The notes below the pieces were generated by a model that saw only the letters and a program-made list of their open reading frames with translations, did not search any database and was not told the DNA's origin. The position numbers were made by a program, and so were the translations under genes. 64,000 nucleotides of DNA from Absidia repens (taxonomy: Eukaryota; Mucoromycota; Mucoromycetes; Mucorales; Cunninghamellaceae): the NCBI GenBank assembly GCA_002105175.1, contig MCGE01000032.1, positions 372,001 to 436,000 on the forward strand. The letters run 5' to 3'. Positions 1 to 10,933 of this stretch are shown piece after piece (positions within the stretch are counted from its first letter, which is position 1; each line of letters begins with the position of its first letter).

Positions 1-106
1 TCAAAAAAAAAGTGCATCAGAAAATCAGAGCTGTGTGCCAGCTAACATTTAGTGCTGGGACTTTTTGTCCTACCGCGCCAACATGAGACTGTACAACCCA
101 CTCTAT
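1..106. repeat. Left copy of a ~95-bp repeat shared with 12521-12616
   Basis: This stretch is nearly identical to 12521-12616; both contain the hairpin-forming run GGGACTTTTTGTCC (GGAC stem, T5 loop). Here it lies upstream of a complete HET gene on the plus strand. At 12.5 kb it abuts a HET gene fragment on the minus strand. It might be the end of a mobile element or part of a duplicated 5' flank. No second inverted end was found, so its nature is open. Confidence 0.7.
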
Positions 107-211
107 ATTTTTTATGTTATTCGCTGTTTACACAGACTTCTTATTCGCTTCCCTTTTTTCTTTTTCTCTGTTACTTTCTCGCAGAGAGTGTGTTTTTGTG
201 CTTTTCAAAAA

Positions 212-2335
212 ATGGAAGGTGAATGTTTTTTTTTTTTTACTGATTTTTACCATGATTTTATGACCAAACAAATGTGTATGTCATGGTTTCTTTCTTATCG
301 CCTTTCACTAAGGAGCACCTTACGATTTGACTCTCACACTTTCTATTTTTCTTTTTTTTTTTCAGAAAAATCATTTGGGGTAGTACTTGTTGATATCCAT
401 AAGGCAGCCAATGATAATGAAATTCACTGTGTTGAAAGACCACTCACAGACGGGGATTTAAAATATGTGGCGATATCCTACCGCTGGGGCGAATTAGCGG
501 AATCCGTGCTCGATACGAACCTAGGCTATGTGGCGAATGTGAGATCATTTGACTTGAATGATTTTTATACTTTATGCAAGACGATGACTCAGGAACGCGA
601 TTTACAAGAAATGGATTATGTTTGGGTGGATGCCATTTGTGTGGATCAAACCGACGACGAGCGGAAAAAAGCGACCATTTACCGAATGACTGACATTTAC
701 GAAAAGGCCAGCTTTATACTGGCTGTGCCTGATCTTCACTTGCGTTATTTGAAGGATGTGAATATAAAAAACAAGGAAATTATCGATTGTTCCGCTCAAC
801 TTGGTTTCTATATTTATCACCTTATTCATGAAAATATTGATAGACTGGTTGCACTCGATGAACAATGGCTCGACAGTATCGGCGTACCAAAAAATCGGGC
901 ATTGAGGCAAATGCTTTCAAAATATGCATCATCTCACTTCGTGGATGGTCTTACGAAATACAAAGTGAATGATGTTGACTATAACCCCAACGATGCCCTT
1001 GAACACATACAGAAAGCCGTACTTGGCACGCATGCTCCGCATCGTCGCTCTGATTTTGTCTCTATTGACGATTCGGTAAAATCATCAGCTTACGGATTGG
1101 ATAGGACCAAGTCTCACCAGGCTACCACCACCAAAAGCCAAGACAATAAAAATGAACCCGTGCATCATGATTGGCCTTATCATGTCATCAAACAAGTCAC
1201 CAACGATAAATGGAAGCAGTTGATATCTCAACGCAACAACAGTATCATCTTGTCAATGGGATTCTTGGAGGACCTCGTCAAAGATTGGTCCAGTCGAGTA
1301 TGGGTGATTAACGAATACAGCATTGCCAATAGGAAAAACAAGTTAAAATATTGGTTCATCCAATTACAGCAACATCAGCATCATCAAGCTGCCGCTGCTG
1401 ATGACTTTTCTTTCTTCAAATTCGACTCTAATGACTTGTTATCAAGTAGGACGCAGCACAACATCATCTTTGGCACCAGATCATCGTATCATCAACTAAC
1501 GATCAAATCCAACCTTATTTTTGAACAATTCAGAAAAACCATGCTTCGCCAATTGAATCAACAAAGCTTTCTCGAAATGATTCTGAAATCCAAGGCCACC
1601 AGAAATGATGATCGGTTCCATGCCATTTTACCCCTATCAAAATATAAGAACAAGGTCCATTACAGTAAAGATGTCGTGGATCAGTGGAACATTAGAAGCG
1701 TGGTCGGGGTGAAATTAAAGCTCTTCGAGTTGATGGATACCAAGGACAAGCTGGATCTTCTTTTTTTGTCATGCATGTCGTCAAATAAATCCATGGTGAT
1801 GCCCACTTTTGCATCCACACTCATCGATTGGCCGGCGCCTGGTAAATACGCAACAATGGATGATGATGGTAGTGGTGGTGGTGAGATCTATCCATGTAAT
1901 TTTGACTTGACCAACGATGCCACGATCATGTTATTTCCATCTACCACCACGTCTAGCGATTGCAAGAAAAGCATCACCACCCTCACAAGCTTTAATAAAC
2001 TTAATCTCAAGCCACTCGAATACTATACATGCAACAACCCCATCTTTGCTCAAACGGCGTTTGAAAAGAATAGAACACAATGTCAACGTCTTGGATTGGA
2101 TGATCCTAATGATCAACTTGACATGGTATGTATCCCTAGTTATGGTGACTCGGACATCAAAGCGCTTCGTCATAACAGCGATTTTGAAATCAGGCAAATG
2201 TTTTTGATTGGAAGTTTGATGAAAAACAAATGGATGGTGATCATCGCCTCGAGCATCTTCACTCTCATTGATACCGATCCTACCTGGACTCTTCATTACG
2301 TCAACAGTTCCAACATTGGATTTGATATTTATTAA
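212..2335 (+). CDS. HET-domain protein, subfamily I (about 658 aa)
   Basis: This is a HET (heterokaryon incompatibility) protein, a family whose fungal members trigger cell death upon non-self recognition. Exon 2 begins at 366, after a long T tract ending in CAG, in the same phase (1) as its paralogues. The first exon is uncertain: ATG GAA G at 212-218 followed by GTGAAT gives a frame-consistent start, but it is far shorter than the 37-nt first exon of the sister genes. The HET blocks are clear: ISYRWG near residue 39-44, VWVDAICVDQ near 88-97 and, after an insertion of about 200 residues, VWVINEY near 315-321 with the conserved Glu. The C-terminal module has FLIGSLMKNKW, and the protein ends in GFDIY directly before the stop. 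An ORF extends upstream to position 65, but the part before 366 is mostly intron-like and T-rich. Confidence 0.85.
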   Translation: MEGECFFFFTDFYHDFMTKQMCMSWFLSYRLSLRSTLRFDSHTFYFSFFFSEKSFGVVLVDIHKAANDNEIHCVERPLTDGDLKYVAISYRWGELAESVLDTNLGYVANVRSFDLNDFYTLCKTMTQERDLQEMDYVWVDAICVDQTDDERKKATIYRMTDIYEKASFILAVPDLHLRYLKDVNIKNKEIIDCSAQLGFYIYHLIHENIDRLVALDEQWLDSIGVPKNRALRQMLSKYASSHFVDGLTKYKVNDVDYNPNDALEHIQKAVLGTHAPHRRSDFVSIDDSVKSSAYGLDRTKSHQATTTKSQDNKNEPVHHDWPYHVIKQVTNDKWKQLISQRNNSIILSMGFLEDLVKDWSSRVWVINEYSIANRKNKLKYWFIQLQQHQHHQAAAADDFSFFKFDSNDLLSSRTQHNIIFGTRSSYHQLTIKSNLIFEQFRKTMLRQLNQQSFLEMILKSKATRNDDRFHAILPLSKYKNKVHYSKDVVDQWNIRSVVGVKLKLFELMDTKDKLDLLFLSCMSSNKSMVMPTFASTLIDWPAPGKYATMDDDGSGGGEIYPCNFDLTNDATIMLFPSTTTSSDCKKSITTLTSFNKLNLKPLEYYTCNNPIFAQTAFEKNRTQCQRLGLDDPNDQLDMVCIPSYGDSDIKALRHNSDFEIRQMFLIGSLMKNKWMVIIASSIFTLIDTDPTWTLHYVNSSNIGFDIY

Positions 2336-2342
2336 TTAATCA

Positions 2343-2405
2343 ATATAAAAAATATCAGAAACATCTAGTTACAACTAGCTGTTTAGAGTAGGGACGAATT
2401 AATGT
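2343..2405. repeat. ~63-bp repeat, second copy at 40346-40409
   Basis: The sequence is almost identical to 40346-40409. It contains the near-palindrome CTAGTTACAACTAG followed by a conserved block ending in GGGACGAATTAATGTA. Both copies lie just downstream of the 3' end of a HET locus (2335 here, 40532 there), but in opposite orientation relative to that gene. Confidence 0.7.
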
Positions 2406-2759
2406 AGTATAGTGCAGTACTTCATATTATTTTCTTCTGTATCCAATAAAAAACAAAAGCATTGGACATGGCTTTTACAAAGTGAAGGTATGATACACGT
2501 AAAGGAATATCATAGTAGAGGGACAAAGAGCTACGTACAATGTCAAAATGAATAGACTCAAAATAGTGTTCAACATGGATATGAATCAATGGTTATTTTT
2601 TAAAAAAAAATGTATGCTTTATTGAAGTACTGTATAAATAGGCATAAACTGGTGGAATGGTCAACTTGCTAATCTAAAGGATGAGGTGACGAATGTAAAA
2701 ACGGGATCTCTACACTAAAAGATAAAACATACCGTATGAGAGAGGCAAATGGGTACTAA
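2406..2759. other. Gene-free spacer
   Basis: AT-rich sequence with AATAAA near 2445, a plausible polyadenylation signal for the upstream plus-strand HET gene. I see no coding potential or RNA gene here. Confidence 0.5.
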
Positions 2760-3100
2760 TTGGTAAAAAGACGAAGCATAATTTATTCATATGTAAATAA
2801 AACCTATCACAAACTAATACGAAGCTAAACTAATGACAATTTCATGACACTCATCTCTTAAAGATGAATGTCGTAATCTAATGGTGGATCGGGGATCTTG
2901 AATCCAAAATGAAAGGGATTCCCCATGAATGTTTATATTGCATTTTTCAAAATGCCCCTGAACCAATTTCTAACCACTAATCCAAGTTCATCATCACTTC
3001 ATTGAAATTCATTGAGGAAGAGAAAGAAAAGAAAAGAAAATTCTGGGATTTTCTCTGAAATGGAGCAATCCCCCCTTTTTTTGTGCTGTGCATGAATTTG
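2760..3100 (-). repeat. Dispersed R element, copy 1
   Basis: Read on the minus strand it has a pyrimidine-rich tract, then GGATTAGTGGTTAGAA, GGGGCATTTTGAAAAATGCA, a CATGGGGAA...TTTCATTTTGGAT core, CCATTAGATTA and a terminal GAATAAA. It lies about 150 bp downstream of the minus-strand HET gene 3259-5285, on the same strand. Confidence 0.75.
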
Positions 3101-3258
3101 CGGAATCAAGAAAAAAACAAAACAAAAAAAAAAACTAGACTTATCAAATACCCACAAAGTAGCAGAAGCATATTTCATACTTAATATTGAGAATTTTTTT
3201 TTTCGGGAAAAAGTTTTTATTCTAGATCATATTCTTATTATATGATAACACATTGTGA

Positions 3259-5285
3259 CTAATAGATATCAAAAGGAGCATCGTCATCATTGGTGTAATG
3301 GCAAGCCCAGCTGGGTAAGGCATCTGTCGAACCGAAAACGAGAGGTGCCGTCATTATCCATTTGTTTTTCGCAAAACAACCAACCAAAAAAACCTGCCTA
3401 AATCTAAAGTCGTCGGCTTGACCATGACGATAGAAATCAATGTCCAAATCAATAGAACTAGGGATGCACACCATGTCAAAATGATCTTTCGCGTCGTTGA
3501 TTTCAAGCCGATTGCGTAATTTGCTATTTTTTTCAAGAATTCTTCGGGCAAAAATGGGTTCGTCGCAAATATAGTATTCGCACGGTTTGAGCTTGAGTAC
3601 ATGGTACGTAGAACTATTTCCATCAATCGAGAGAAGCTTGGATTCCGTAAGCATAATGGCACTCCTGTCAGTCAAGTCAAAATTACATGGAAAGATATCA
3701 GTTTCCATTGCTGAACGGTAGTGTCGGCTCGGCCATTTAATTCGGGATGTTGCAAAAGTCGGCAAGACCATGATCTTACTTGATGGTTTACATGATAAAA
3801 ACAAAAGATCCAATTTGTCCTGGGTGTCCATAAACTCGAACAGTCTTAGTTTGACTGAGAGAAGATTATCGATACACCATTCAAAGGATATGTAGATTAG
3901 ATCTTTGTATTTCGAAAGGGGTAACATAGCGTAGAACCGATCTTCATTTTTGACGGCCTTGGATTTCAGCATCAGCTCCAGGAACGTTTGTTGAGTTAAT
4001 TGAAGGCGCATCATGTTTTGAAATTTTAGGTAACTATTATAAGACTTGGTTGTTAATGCATGGTGAAGTGATTGATTGGTAAAAATGCAGTTATTTTGTT
4101 GTCTCGATATTGCCTGTTCATCGAAGTCGAAGCGAAAAAAAACAATTTCACCAAGTTCACATTGTCTTTGTAGTTGGATAAAACAGTACTTCAAGTTATT
4201 TTTCTTTTTCGCAATGTGGTATAGGCTAATGGCCCAAACATCAGAAGACCATCTCTTGAAGAGATCCTCGAAAAACTCCATCGATTGTCGGATCCTTTCG
4301 CTTCTTTCAGAAATCAGTTGCTTCCATTTTTCGTTCTTGACTTCCTCAGCTACACGGCGTCTCCAATCATAAAGCACCGACTCATTTTCTTTGTTCGACT
4401 GTTTTATAGTAAGGTCTTCCAGGCTGAATTCATTGCTGGATATGCTGCCTTTATGTAACTGTTTTTCTTTTATACAGTCGTGAGCGTCATCAACTGACGT
4501 TTTTTCGGAATCAATGGTTGTCGAGCCGGGGCCATGTGATTTGTGGTTTAGGAGGACATCCATAAATTGATTTGTATATTTTATCAGCGGTTGTCTAAAC
4601 GCTGGATCTTTTGGCACATCCATGCTGTCGAGCCATTCTTCATCGAGTTTAATGAGCTGATCAGTGTTTTCGAGAATAAGATGATAAATATATTGACTGT
4701 TAGCCATTGTATGGCGTATGATTTCGCCCGCCTTTTTATCTGATTCCAACAAGCAACTTAAGTGAAGATCAGGCACAACCACAATAAAGCTGGCCTTTTC
4801 ATAAATGTCATTCATTCGATAAATGGTCATTTTTCTTCGCTGGTAGTTGGTTTGATCCACACAAATGGTATCCACCCAGACATAGTTTATAAATTTGAGA
4901 TCGCATTCCCGGGTCATCATCTTGCACAAGGTATAAAAATCATCCAAACCAAATGCCGTCACACTCGCCACATAGCCAAGGTCCGTATCCACAGTGGTCT
5001 CATCTATGTCTCCATTTCCGTCTCCATACTCTAGTGCCACAAATCGCAAATCGACGGCGTCCAATGATTTTTCAACACAGTGGATTTCGCCTTCTTCAAC
5101 TACCTTTTTTATATCGATAAGGACAATATGGAAGGGTCTTTGCATGCGAGTGTCGCTACTGACCGTATCTATATAAAGTTGATCTCAAGTCACTCAATGG
5201 CCTTTTTTATCTCTCTCTCTCTTTTAATTGCTTGCTATTATGCTATACCTTCAACGAGATGAACCGCAGGGTCGTCCTTCGTCAT
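3259..5285 (-). CDS. Degenerate HET-domain protein, subfamily I (648 aa)
   Basis: Two exons. Exon 1 (5285-5249) encodes MTKDDPAVHLVE and ends in phase 1. An 80-nt intron (GTATAG...TATATAG) follows, and exon 2 runs 5168-3259. The 37-nt first exon matches those of the genes at 7509 and 14889. HET block 2 is intact (NYVWVDTICVDQ), but the hallmark SYRWG of block 1 is replaced by an LEYGDGNG stretch, and the block-3 Glu is replaced by Leu (WAISLY instead of WVISEY). The remaining fold landmarks, including VFLVGCFAKNKW and a final PFDIY, are kept over a full-length frame. This looks like a HET protein retained after losing key residues, perhaps a non-enzymatic partner or decoy. Early pseudogenisation is the alternative. 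It has no frameshift or internal stop. Confidence 0.85.
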
Positions 5286-5839
5286 GACGGTTATGATATC
5301 AGAAAGACAAAGAAATAAAAGTAATCAAAAGCTACATCTTATTCCCACAGGTTCGGGGCGTTTAAGAAGTTGCAAGTTTAGTATGCCGATGTATTAAAGA
5401 GAGATTTGTGTGACACAAGCTCAATAGGGTTCAGCAACCCACATCTCAATGACAAAACGAGAGTGTCATGTTAGCGGGTGAGGGACCCCGTTTTATTCTT
5501 CTTTCTATTTTTTACTAATTATGTTACACTGAAAAAAATTACACTACTACTTGTGCAATCCTCTCATGGACACTTGTGCTTAGATTTGGGTTACCAGAAT
5601 TTCATTCCTAGATGCACTTACCCACATACACGCCCATTCACTAATGTGATGATGAATGGGTTTGAAATGTATGTGTGTGTGTTTCATTGCAGAAATTTGA
5701 ACCATTACAACTCCTTATCATAAATACATTAAAAACACAATCATTAATATGGACCAAGTCTGCGCTGAGCCGGACTTAGTCGTGCACTATATAACCCCCC
5801 CAAAAAAGTGCAAGCCAATCCTCATGAGAGCGACGAAGG
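5286..5839. other. Gene-free spacer, putative 5' region of the HET gene at 5285
   Basis: No convincing gene. Short open frames (for example 5478-5723 +) have compositionally random translations. The stretch 5425-5437 carries CCCACATCTC, reminiscent of the CCCCACATCA block upstream of the subfamily II HET genes, but this match is weak. Confidence 0.4.
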
Positions 5840-6150
5840 ATATTTCACATCCCGCCCACGTGAATGTTTATTTTTCACCCTTTTTTTCCCTTCTTTTTTC
5901 TTCCTCATTGTGCCTTCTTTGAGGTCATGATGAACTTTGCGTAATGTCAGGATTAGCTTAGAGGGATTTTCAGATCAGGGATGACAACATACATGGGGAA
6001 ATCCTTTCATTTTGAATCTAGGATCTGAGACCGCCATTAGATTAGCCTCATTTTAGAATACTGCCATTAGCCTCACTTGGAGTTAGTTGTCCTAATACAA
6101 AAATATATTGAATTAAATATGTCTTGTCTTTTTATCATTTGTCTCTCGTA
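5840..6150 (+). repeat. Dispersed R element, copy 2
   Basis: Plus-strand copy. It begins near TATTTCACATCCCGCCCACGTG, followed by a pyrimidine tract, GGATTAGCTTAGAGG, ACATACATGGGGAAAT, TTTCATTTTGAATC and the CCATTAG blocks, then a degenerate A-rich end near 6115. It lies head-on to the upstream region of the minus-strand HET gene. Confidence 0.7.
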
Positions 6151-6741
6151 TGCGTTTAGTTTGACTTGTTGAATGGGTGTGCATGTGTGTGTGTAGAATA
6201 TAACAAGGATATATCATATATATGTGTGTGTTCGTGCAAAAATATAAAAATAAAATAAAAACCTCGGTGTTAGGCGACTTTGTCCAACCACTGTGTTCAG
6301 TACCTTGTTTAATGGGTATTTATAAATAAGAATAACAGGCATGTGTGCGTGTCCCAATACTATGCTGGCAGCCTCTTTAAGCCTAACGTCCCTGCTGCAC
6401 GTACAAAAAAATATGTATATATACCCATTCAAAATCCACTCATCGAATAAGTGTGCATGTGGGTGTAGAACAAAAACATAGGCCCGCTCAATTGTCGCGA
6501 CCCGCCACTTTCAAACTCGAAATTCAATCCGTCATTCCTCTCACTCAAAGTAAAACGGTGAAAAGCGTCTTTGTAATTGCGACTACATTGTGGAAGCAAT
6601 GTCATTGAAAAAAAAAGTGCACAGCTAACTTCAAAAGTCATAGGTGTCCAGTTAGCAAAGGAGGTACCCCTTTTATATATATTTTAATAAAAGTAAAATC
6701 TTTATTGAAATTGACATGGTAGTGACAATACACGACATCCT
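6151..6741. other. Gene-free spacer
   Basis: Low-complexity TG/TA runs near 6180-6230. Two short minus-strand frames (6214-6432, 6429-6641) lack any recognisable motif. Nothing else is supported. Confidence 0.4.
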
Positions 6742-7509
6742 TCAATGTATATCAAACCCCGCACTGTTCTCATCAAGATAGTGATGATGGTAATTGACAT
6801 TGCAATCATATGCACTACTGAACGTATCATCGCAAAGTATCCATTTGTTTTTTATAAAGCTTCCTGTCAAAAACAATACATTGTTAACATACCGCCTTTT
6901 TCTGAGAGAAAATTTGGTTCCGTTTCGCTTGCGATGATATACCTTCATAGAAGATGGAATATATACAGCATCGATGGACTCACTGATGTCCTCATCACCA
7001 AGCTTAAGAAGATCACATAGCGAAGCCATCGTCGTTCGTGCTTTTTCCGATTTGTGGTTGCTCTTTTCGCAAGTAAAATATGACTTTGGTTTAAGATTGA
7101 GCCGATACAGGTATGTGCCCGTTTTTTTTTTGCTGTTAATAATGATGGTGCTGGCGGTGGTTGGAATGACGGTAATACTGGACTTATTCAAGTCAAAATT
7201 ATATTCGTCTTGATCACCATCCCCCCAACGGTAAGACAATGCGATCATTTTTAGATCCTCGGTGGCCATCAAAGGGCTTCCAACACAGTGGATTTCATTA
7301 CGTGTAGTGGTCATATTTATATCTACAAGGGCAATATGAAAAAGGCCTTTGATGCTCGTTAAATGTCAAATCTAAAACAAAAAAGGAAAAAGAGGCAGCG
7401 CCTCGTTAGTCTTCTTTTTTCCTTAAAACAAAAAACAAAGTGGTATCATCTACCTTTGCGACAATGACATACCCTCAAAGTTATGAGTTAAAACGTCCTT
7501 TTTAGTCAT
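6742..7509 (-). pseudogene. HET subfamily I copy with large internal deletion and frameshift
   Basis: Exon 1 (7509-7473) is 37 nt, encodes MTKKDVLTHNFE and ends in phase 1, exactly as in the intact paralogues. A 101-nt intron follows, and exon 2 starts at 7371. Two lesions are visible. In the conserved RPFHI region near 7338-7345, a T run is one base longer than in the paralogues, which shifts the frame out of phase with exon 1. Beyond the block-1 motif (ALSYRWGDG) the coding sequence jumps directly to the C-terminal tail, so HET blocks 2 and 3 and roughly 400 residues are missing. The tail is well preserved (LFLTGSFIKNKW) and ends GFDIH at the position of the family F-x-[IV]-Y end. A short protein starting at an internal ATG (7314, 190 aa) is possible. 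Confidence 0.8.
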
Positions 7510-8904
7510 GATGGTGTTGAATGAAAATGAAGTTGCAAGAAAGGGAAAAAAACAACCTCCAACTGGGAACTGTAGAAGAGGAGATCAGCCTATATTTATA
7601 TGTATATTTGTAGCATTTGAACTGCAGATTGATACACCATAGCCTAGTAGGTTCTTTTTGGTTAACTCTATGCTATTTTTGGTTTCTGAAATTTCGATGC
7701 TTCACGATGTTTCAAAAGTCGCCCCATCAAAAAAATTGAGATGTGGGGCCGGGCGCTTTTTGATTTTCTATTCTACTTTTTTTTATTTTCTTTTTCTCTT
7801 GTTATTGCTATTTTACGTTTTTTACTTCTACTTATATTGTTATCAATGGTCTATGTAATAAATGGGACAGAATTAATATTCGCACGTTGAAGATAACAAA
7901 AAAAAAAAAAATTGAAGGGGATGCTGGTAAGTTACGCTACTATTTGGAGAATGGTGTAAGTTTATTTCTAAAGGAGCCTTAAGAAGAGCGGACATACCAA
8001 AGCCATCGTGGTGCTTTTGACAAAATGTTCAAGCAAGACTGACAAAATTATTTCCCGACAAAAAAAAAAATCCATATAGGTCGCGGTGCCGGTGCAAGAA
8101 TGGTTGATTTGCAATGGGTTAACAAATCCGATATTAGCGGAATGGGAACGTTGGAACAGCACGTCAAGAAATGGGTTGCCACAACCTATCATGCTTAGCT
8201 TGGCCGGATTTCCAAAGGATGATGGTGCCTTTTCCCTCCCTTAGTGAGACCACGGTGCCTTCACAAGAGCTGCAAGAAAGTTGTCTCCCCACAAGTATGT
8301 GAATGGGTATCAAAAATTCACCATAAACGGGCCAAGCAAGCCTGTTACCGCTGACGGGTTCCTTTAAACTCATAGTTACATTTTTGCAGGAAAATATTTT
8401 TATGCAAGATATTATTCCCAATCACCACACATCTACCAAGATGAACCGTTTTATAATCCTGTCTATTTAGGATTTAAAAAGGTAATGAATGACTCGAGGA
8501 AAAAATCGGGCGAAATTTTTTGGACGGGACATATATTAATTAAGCGCTAGCTCGTTAATATCAGCGACTGCCAACAAGGAGTCTATGCCGCAAATCATCA
8601 AAAAAAAAAAAAAAAAGACAGGCTTGCCGGAAACGCTGGTGACATAGCCAGTGGAAAAAAGTCCAAGCAGATCAACATGAATTGTTTCCCCACTCCATGA
8701 AGGTAATGCTGCTGTTGCAACTGTTGTGTTAAACATATCACCTCCCTTTTGTGACGTCTATCACCATCAATTCCGCTAATTCATCATCAGATACTTCACG
8801 AAATAGAAATATTATTCTTCTCTTGTTGTTTCTCCAATTACCTGGAACCTATAGAATGGGTAGTGGAAGTAGTACGATTATTTATACACGTTCCGGGACA
8901 GAAG
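7510..8904. other. Gene-poor stretch with unrecognised open frames
   Basis: Adjacent minus-strand frames at 8421-8164, 8192-7968 and 8736-8536 could be pieces of one broken gene. The last contains GETIHVDLLG, loosely reminiscent of a retroelement integrase start, but no catalytic triad or neighbouring motif supports that. T-rich runs dominate 7760-7850. I assign no function. Confidence 0.3.
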
Positions 8905-9180
8905 GCACTGGTTTCAAAAAGTCTGTGGAAATGATGAATCCCGAACAGTCCGGCTGGTACGACAAAAAAGGGATAAAACCTTCTACATGAGACAAAAAAA
9001 AATTATGCCGCCATCCAGAAGTACGTGAAAACCGAGGGCATTTTGATGTATTGGGGGACAGTAAAAAGGAGCCGATTTTCCAAAAAGAAACATTGAAGAC
9101 TAACCACACCTTGGTCAAAAACATACACTTACTTTTTGACAGCCAATGAATGTTTTATCTTTAATTAGTTATTTAACAAA
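8905..9180. repeat. ~280-bp repeat, copy A (partner 12795-13080)
   Basis: High identity to 12795-13080, starting at TTTCAAAAAGTCTGTGG. On the plus strand the partner copy can be read with few interruptions as a Lys-rich segment ending HTLVKNIHLLFDNQ plus stop. Here the equivalent frame is shifted near the A-rich run at 8991-9001. It is probably a relic of a coding region that I do not recognise. Confidence 0.7.
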
Positions 9181-9289
9181 TAAAACATATTTAATTTGTC
9201 TAATACTCATTTTCAAATGTTTTTTTTCTTTTTATTTATTTATATTGGATGAAAAAAACAAATAAAAAAGAAGACTGGAAATATTTCAA

Positions 9290-9470
9290 ACACCGCCCAC
9301 ATGACTTTTTTTATTTTCGCTCACTGTTTTTTTCTCTTTCTTTCTTACCTACTTTATTTTTTTTCTACATTGGAATCTCATCGAGATTATTGTGATCTTA
9401 GATTAGCTTTAGGACTAGTTTAGAAAGGGTTTCAGATCATGGATTACAACATGCATGGGGAAACTGTTGT
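9290..9470 (+). repeat. Dispersed R element, copy 3 (3' truncated)
   Basis: Contains the CCGCCCACATG start, pyrimidine tract, TTAGATTAGC, GGTTTCAGATCATGG and ACATGCATGGGGAAAC, then stops abruptly near 9466 where unrelated AT-rich sequence begins. The break marks a deletion or insertion point. Confidence 0.7.
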
Positions 9471-10341
9471 AACCAAATAAAATAATAAATACCAAAAACC
9501 TGTTTGTTGCATAATAAGAGTAAGATAAAATAAAGAGAGGGGAGGAGACAAAAAGTACTTACCGTTACTTTGACAACGGTTTCGAGTATGAATAAAAGAA
9601 TAATATAAGGTAGAGAAAAAGGGGAAAGAGAGATAAAAATATAAATGTCAAACATAAATAAAAGTCTATATTCTAAAAATTTAAAGGATCAAAATGGATT
9701 ACTTTAATAACTCTTTAATAATAAGCTGCACTAACAACACTTACTAAAATAGCTGGTTATTATTGATTTGTTCCAATAGCCTGAAAACTCTAGTCAGTCC
9801 GATCCCAGGAAAAAAGCCATACCAATTTGAAATTATCCAAAGAGTCCCAGTAGAAATTTTCTTCTTTTTTTTTTTTTTGTTCCTGAAGCTTCATCAGCCA
9901 GCCGCTGGTTAAGTGACATCAAAGGTGGTACTAGTGAAAGCGTCATCAAGTGTCTTTTGTTTTTTAATTAAAAAAAAATACAATAGGGCATTTTATTTCC
10001 CTTATCAGATTTCATCTGATTCTATGGGATATTAAAAAAAAAAAAAAACGATTCAATGATCCGAGTGTGAATTACACTGGGTCTATCTTGTGACTAAAAA
10101 TAAAAGAATGAAAGGGGGGTTTTATTTTTCAGCGACAAGTGGGTCTGCAGACACACTAAAGTTGAAAGGCGTGTTCATTTCTACATACTTTGCTGTACCT
10201 GTTCTATATAGAATGAATTGAAATATACCATCCTTATACAAAAAAAAAACAAAAAAAAAAAACAAAATCAAACTTAGGACGACTTAAAACAAAAATTCAA
10301 TTGTGTATATTTATTCATTTACGCATGCACATACACACACC

Positions 10342-10372
<31 letters not shown>

Positions 10373-10403
10373 GCAAACACAAAAAAAGGACCAAAAGATA
10401 CTA
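9471..10403. other. Gene-free spacer with TA microsatellite
   Basis: AT-rich sequence with A and T homopolymers and a (TA)n run near 10338-10364. I see no conserved coding frame. Confidence 0.5.
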
Positions 10404-10730
10404 TTAATCATAATATCCCCTACACACGAAACCTTGAGGCGCTGGTAAATTATATTGAATGGGGTTGTTTCCAAATTTTGCCCAAAAGTGTGTTTGTTCC
10501 TTCCATGTAGCTATATCATGGCATTCCCTGTCTTTATAAAAAAAGCAGTATACTTTGGATGGAGCTATGACAGACTGGAGTGACCTACCGGACTCATCGA
10601 AAAAGGGCATACACTGTGAAGTCTTCTGGATCGTTGGCTGAGGTAATCCTTTATATAGGAACTTGAGTATTTCAGCATTGACGACTATCATCCATGCCGC
10701 CATACATAAGATTAACGTGAACAATTTCAT
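10404..10730 (-). CDS. Small secreted four-cysteine protein (108 aa)
   Basis: A single-exon gene encoding a typical secretory signal (MKLFTLILCMAAWMIVVNA, residues 1-19) and an 89-residue mature part with four cysteines. Their spacing is C-x21-C-x7-C-x32-C, with local motifs QCMPF and CFFYKDREC. The same spacing and motifs occur in the C-terminal domain of the secreted proline-rich protein at 17769-18392, so the two appear to share an undescribed extracellular domain. The protein is small and probably extracellular or wall-associated. It could be an effector-like secreted protein, but nothing in the sequence shows its target. The start is the only Met giving a signal peptide. Confidence 0.7.
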   Translation of the reverse strand: MKLFTLILCMAAWMIVVNAEILKFLYKGLPQPTIQKTSQCMPFFDESGRSLQSVIAPSKVYCFFYKDRECHDIATWKEQTHFWAKFGNNPIQYNLPAPQGFVCRGYYD

Positions 10731-10899
10731 AAAAGTGAAAAAAAAAGAGGAGTGTATTATCAGTAATAGAAAGAATATGTTGATGTATTGGAAAGAATGG
10801 ACTTTATTTATATATTTTTTTTTTTATTTTTTAAAAAAAGGAGATCACGAACCCTATTTTTCTACTTTTTACGCCAATAAGACAGACATTGAATATACC

Positions 10900-10933
<34 letters not shown>

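Noticed and set aside
1..106. Tc1/mariner-type terminal inverted repeat
   Set aside because: The start resembles such ends, but no inverted partner, TA duplication or transposase frame could be found in the window.
65..365. N-terminal extension of the first HET frame (Phe-rich, starting at 65)
   Set aside because: The segment is T-rich, ends in a strong polypyrimidine-CAG acceptor at 365, and paralogues have an intron at this exact codon phase.
8164..8736. Possible retroelement integrase on the minus strand (GETIHVDLLG)
   Set aside because: Only one weak motif; no zinc-binding or D,D-35-E pattern in neighbouring frames, and no LTR pair was found.
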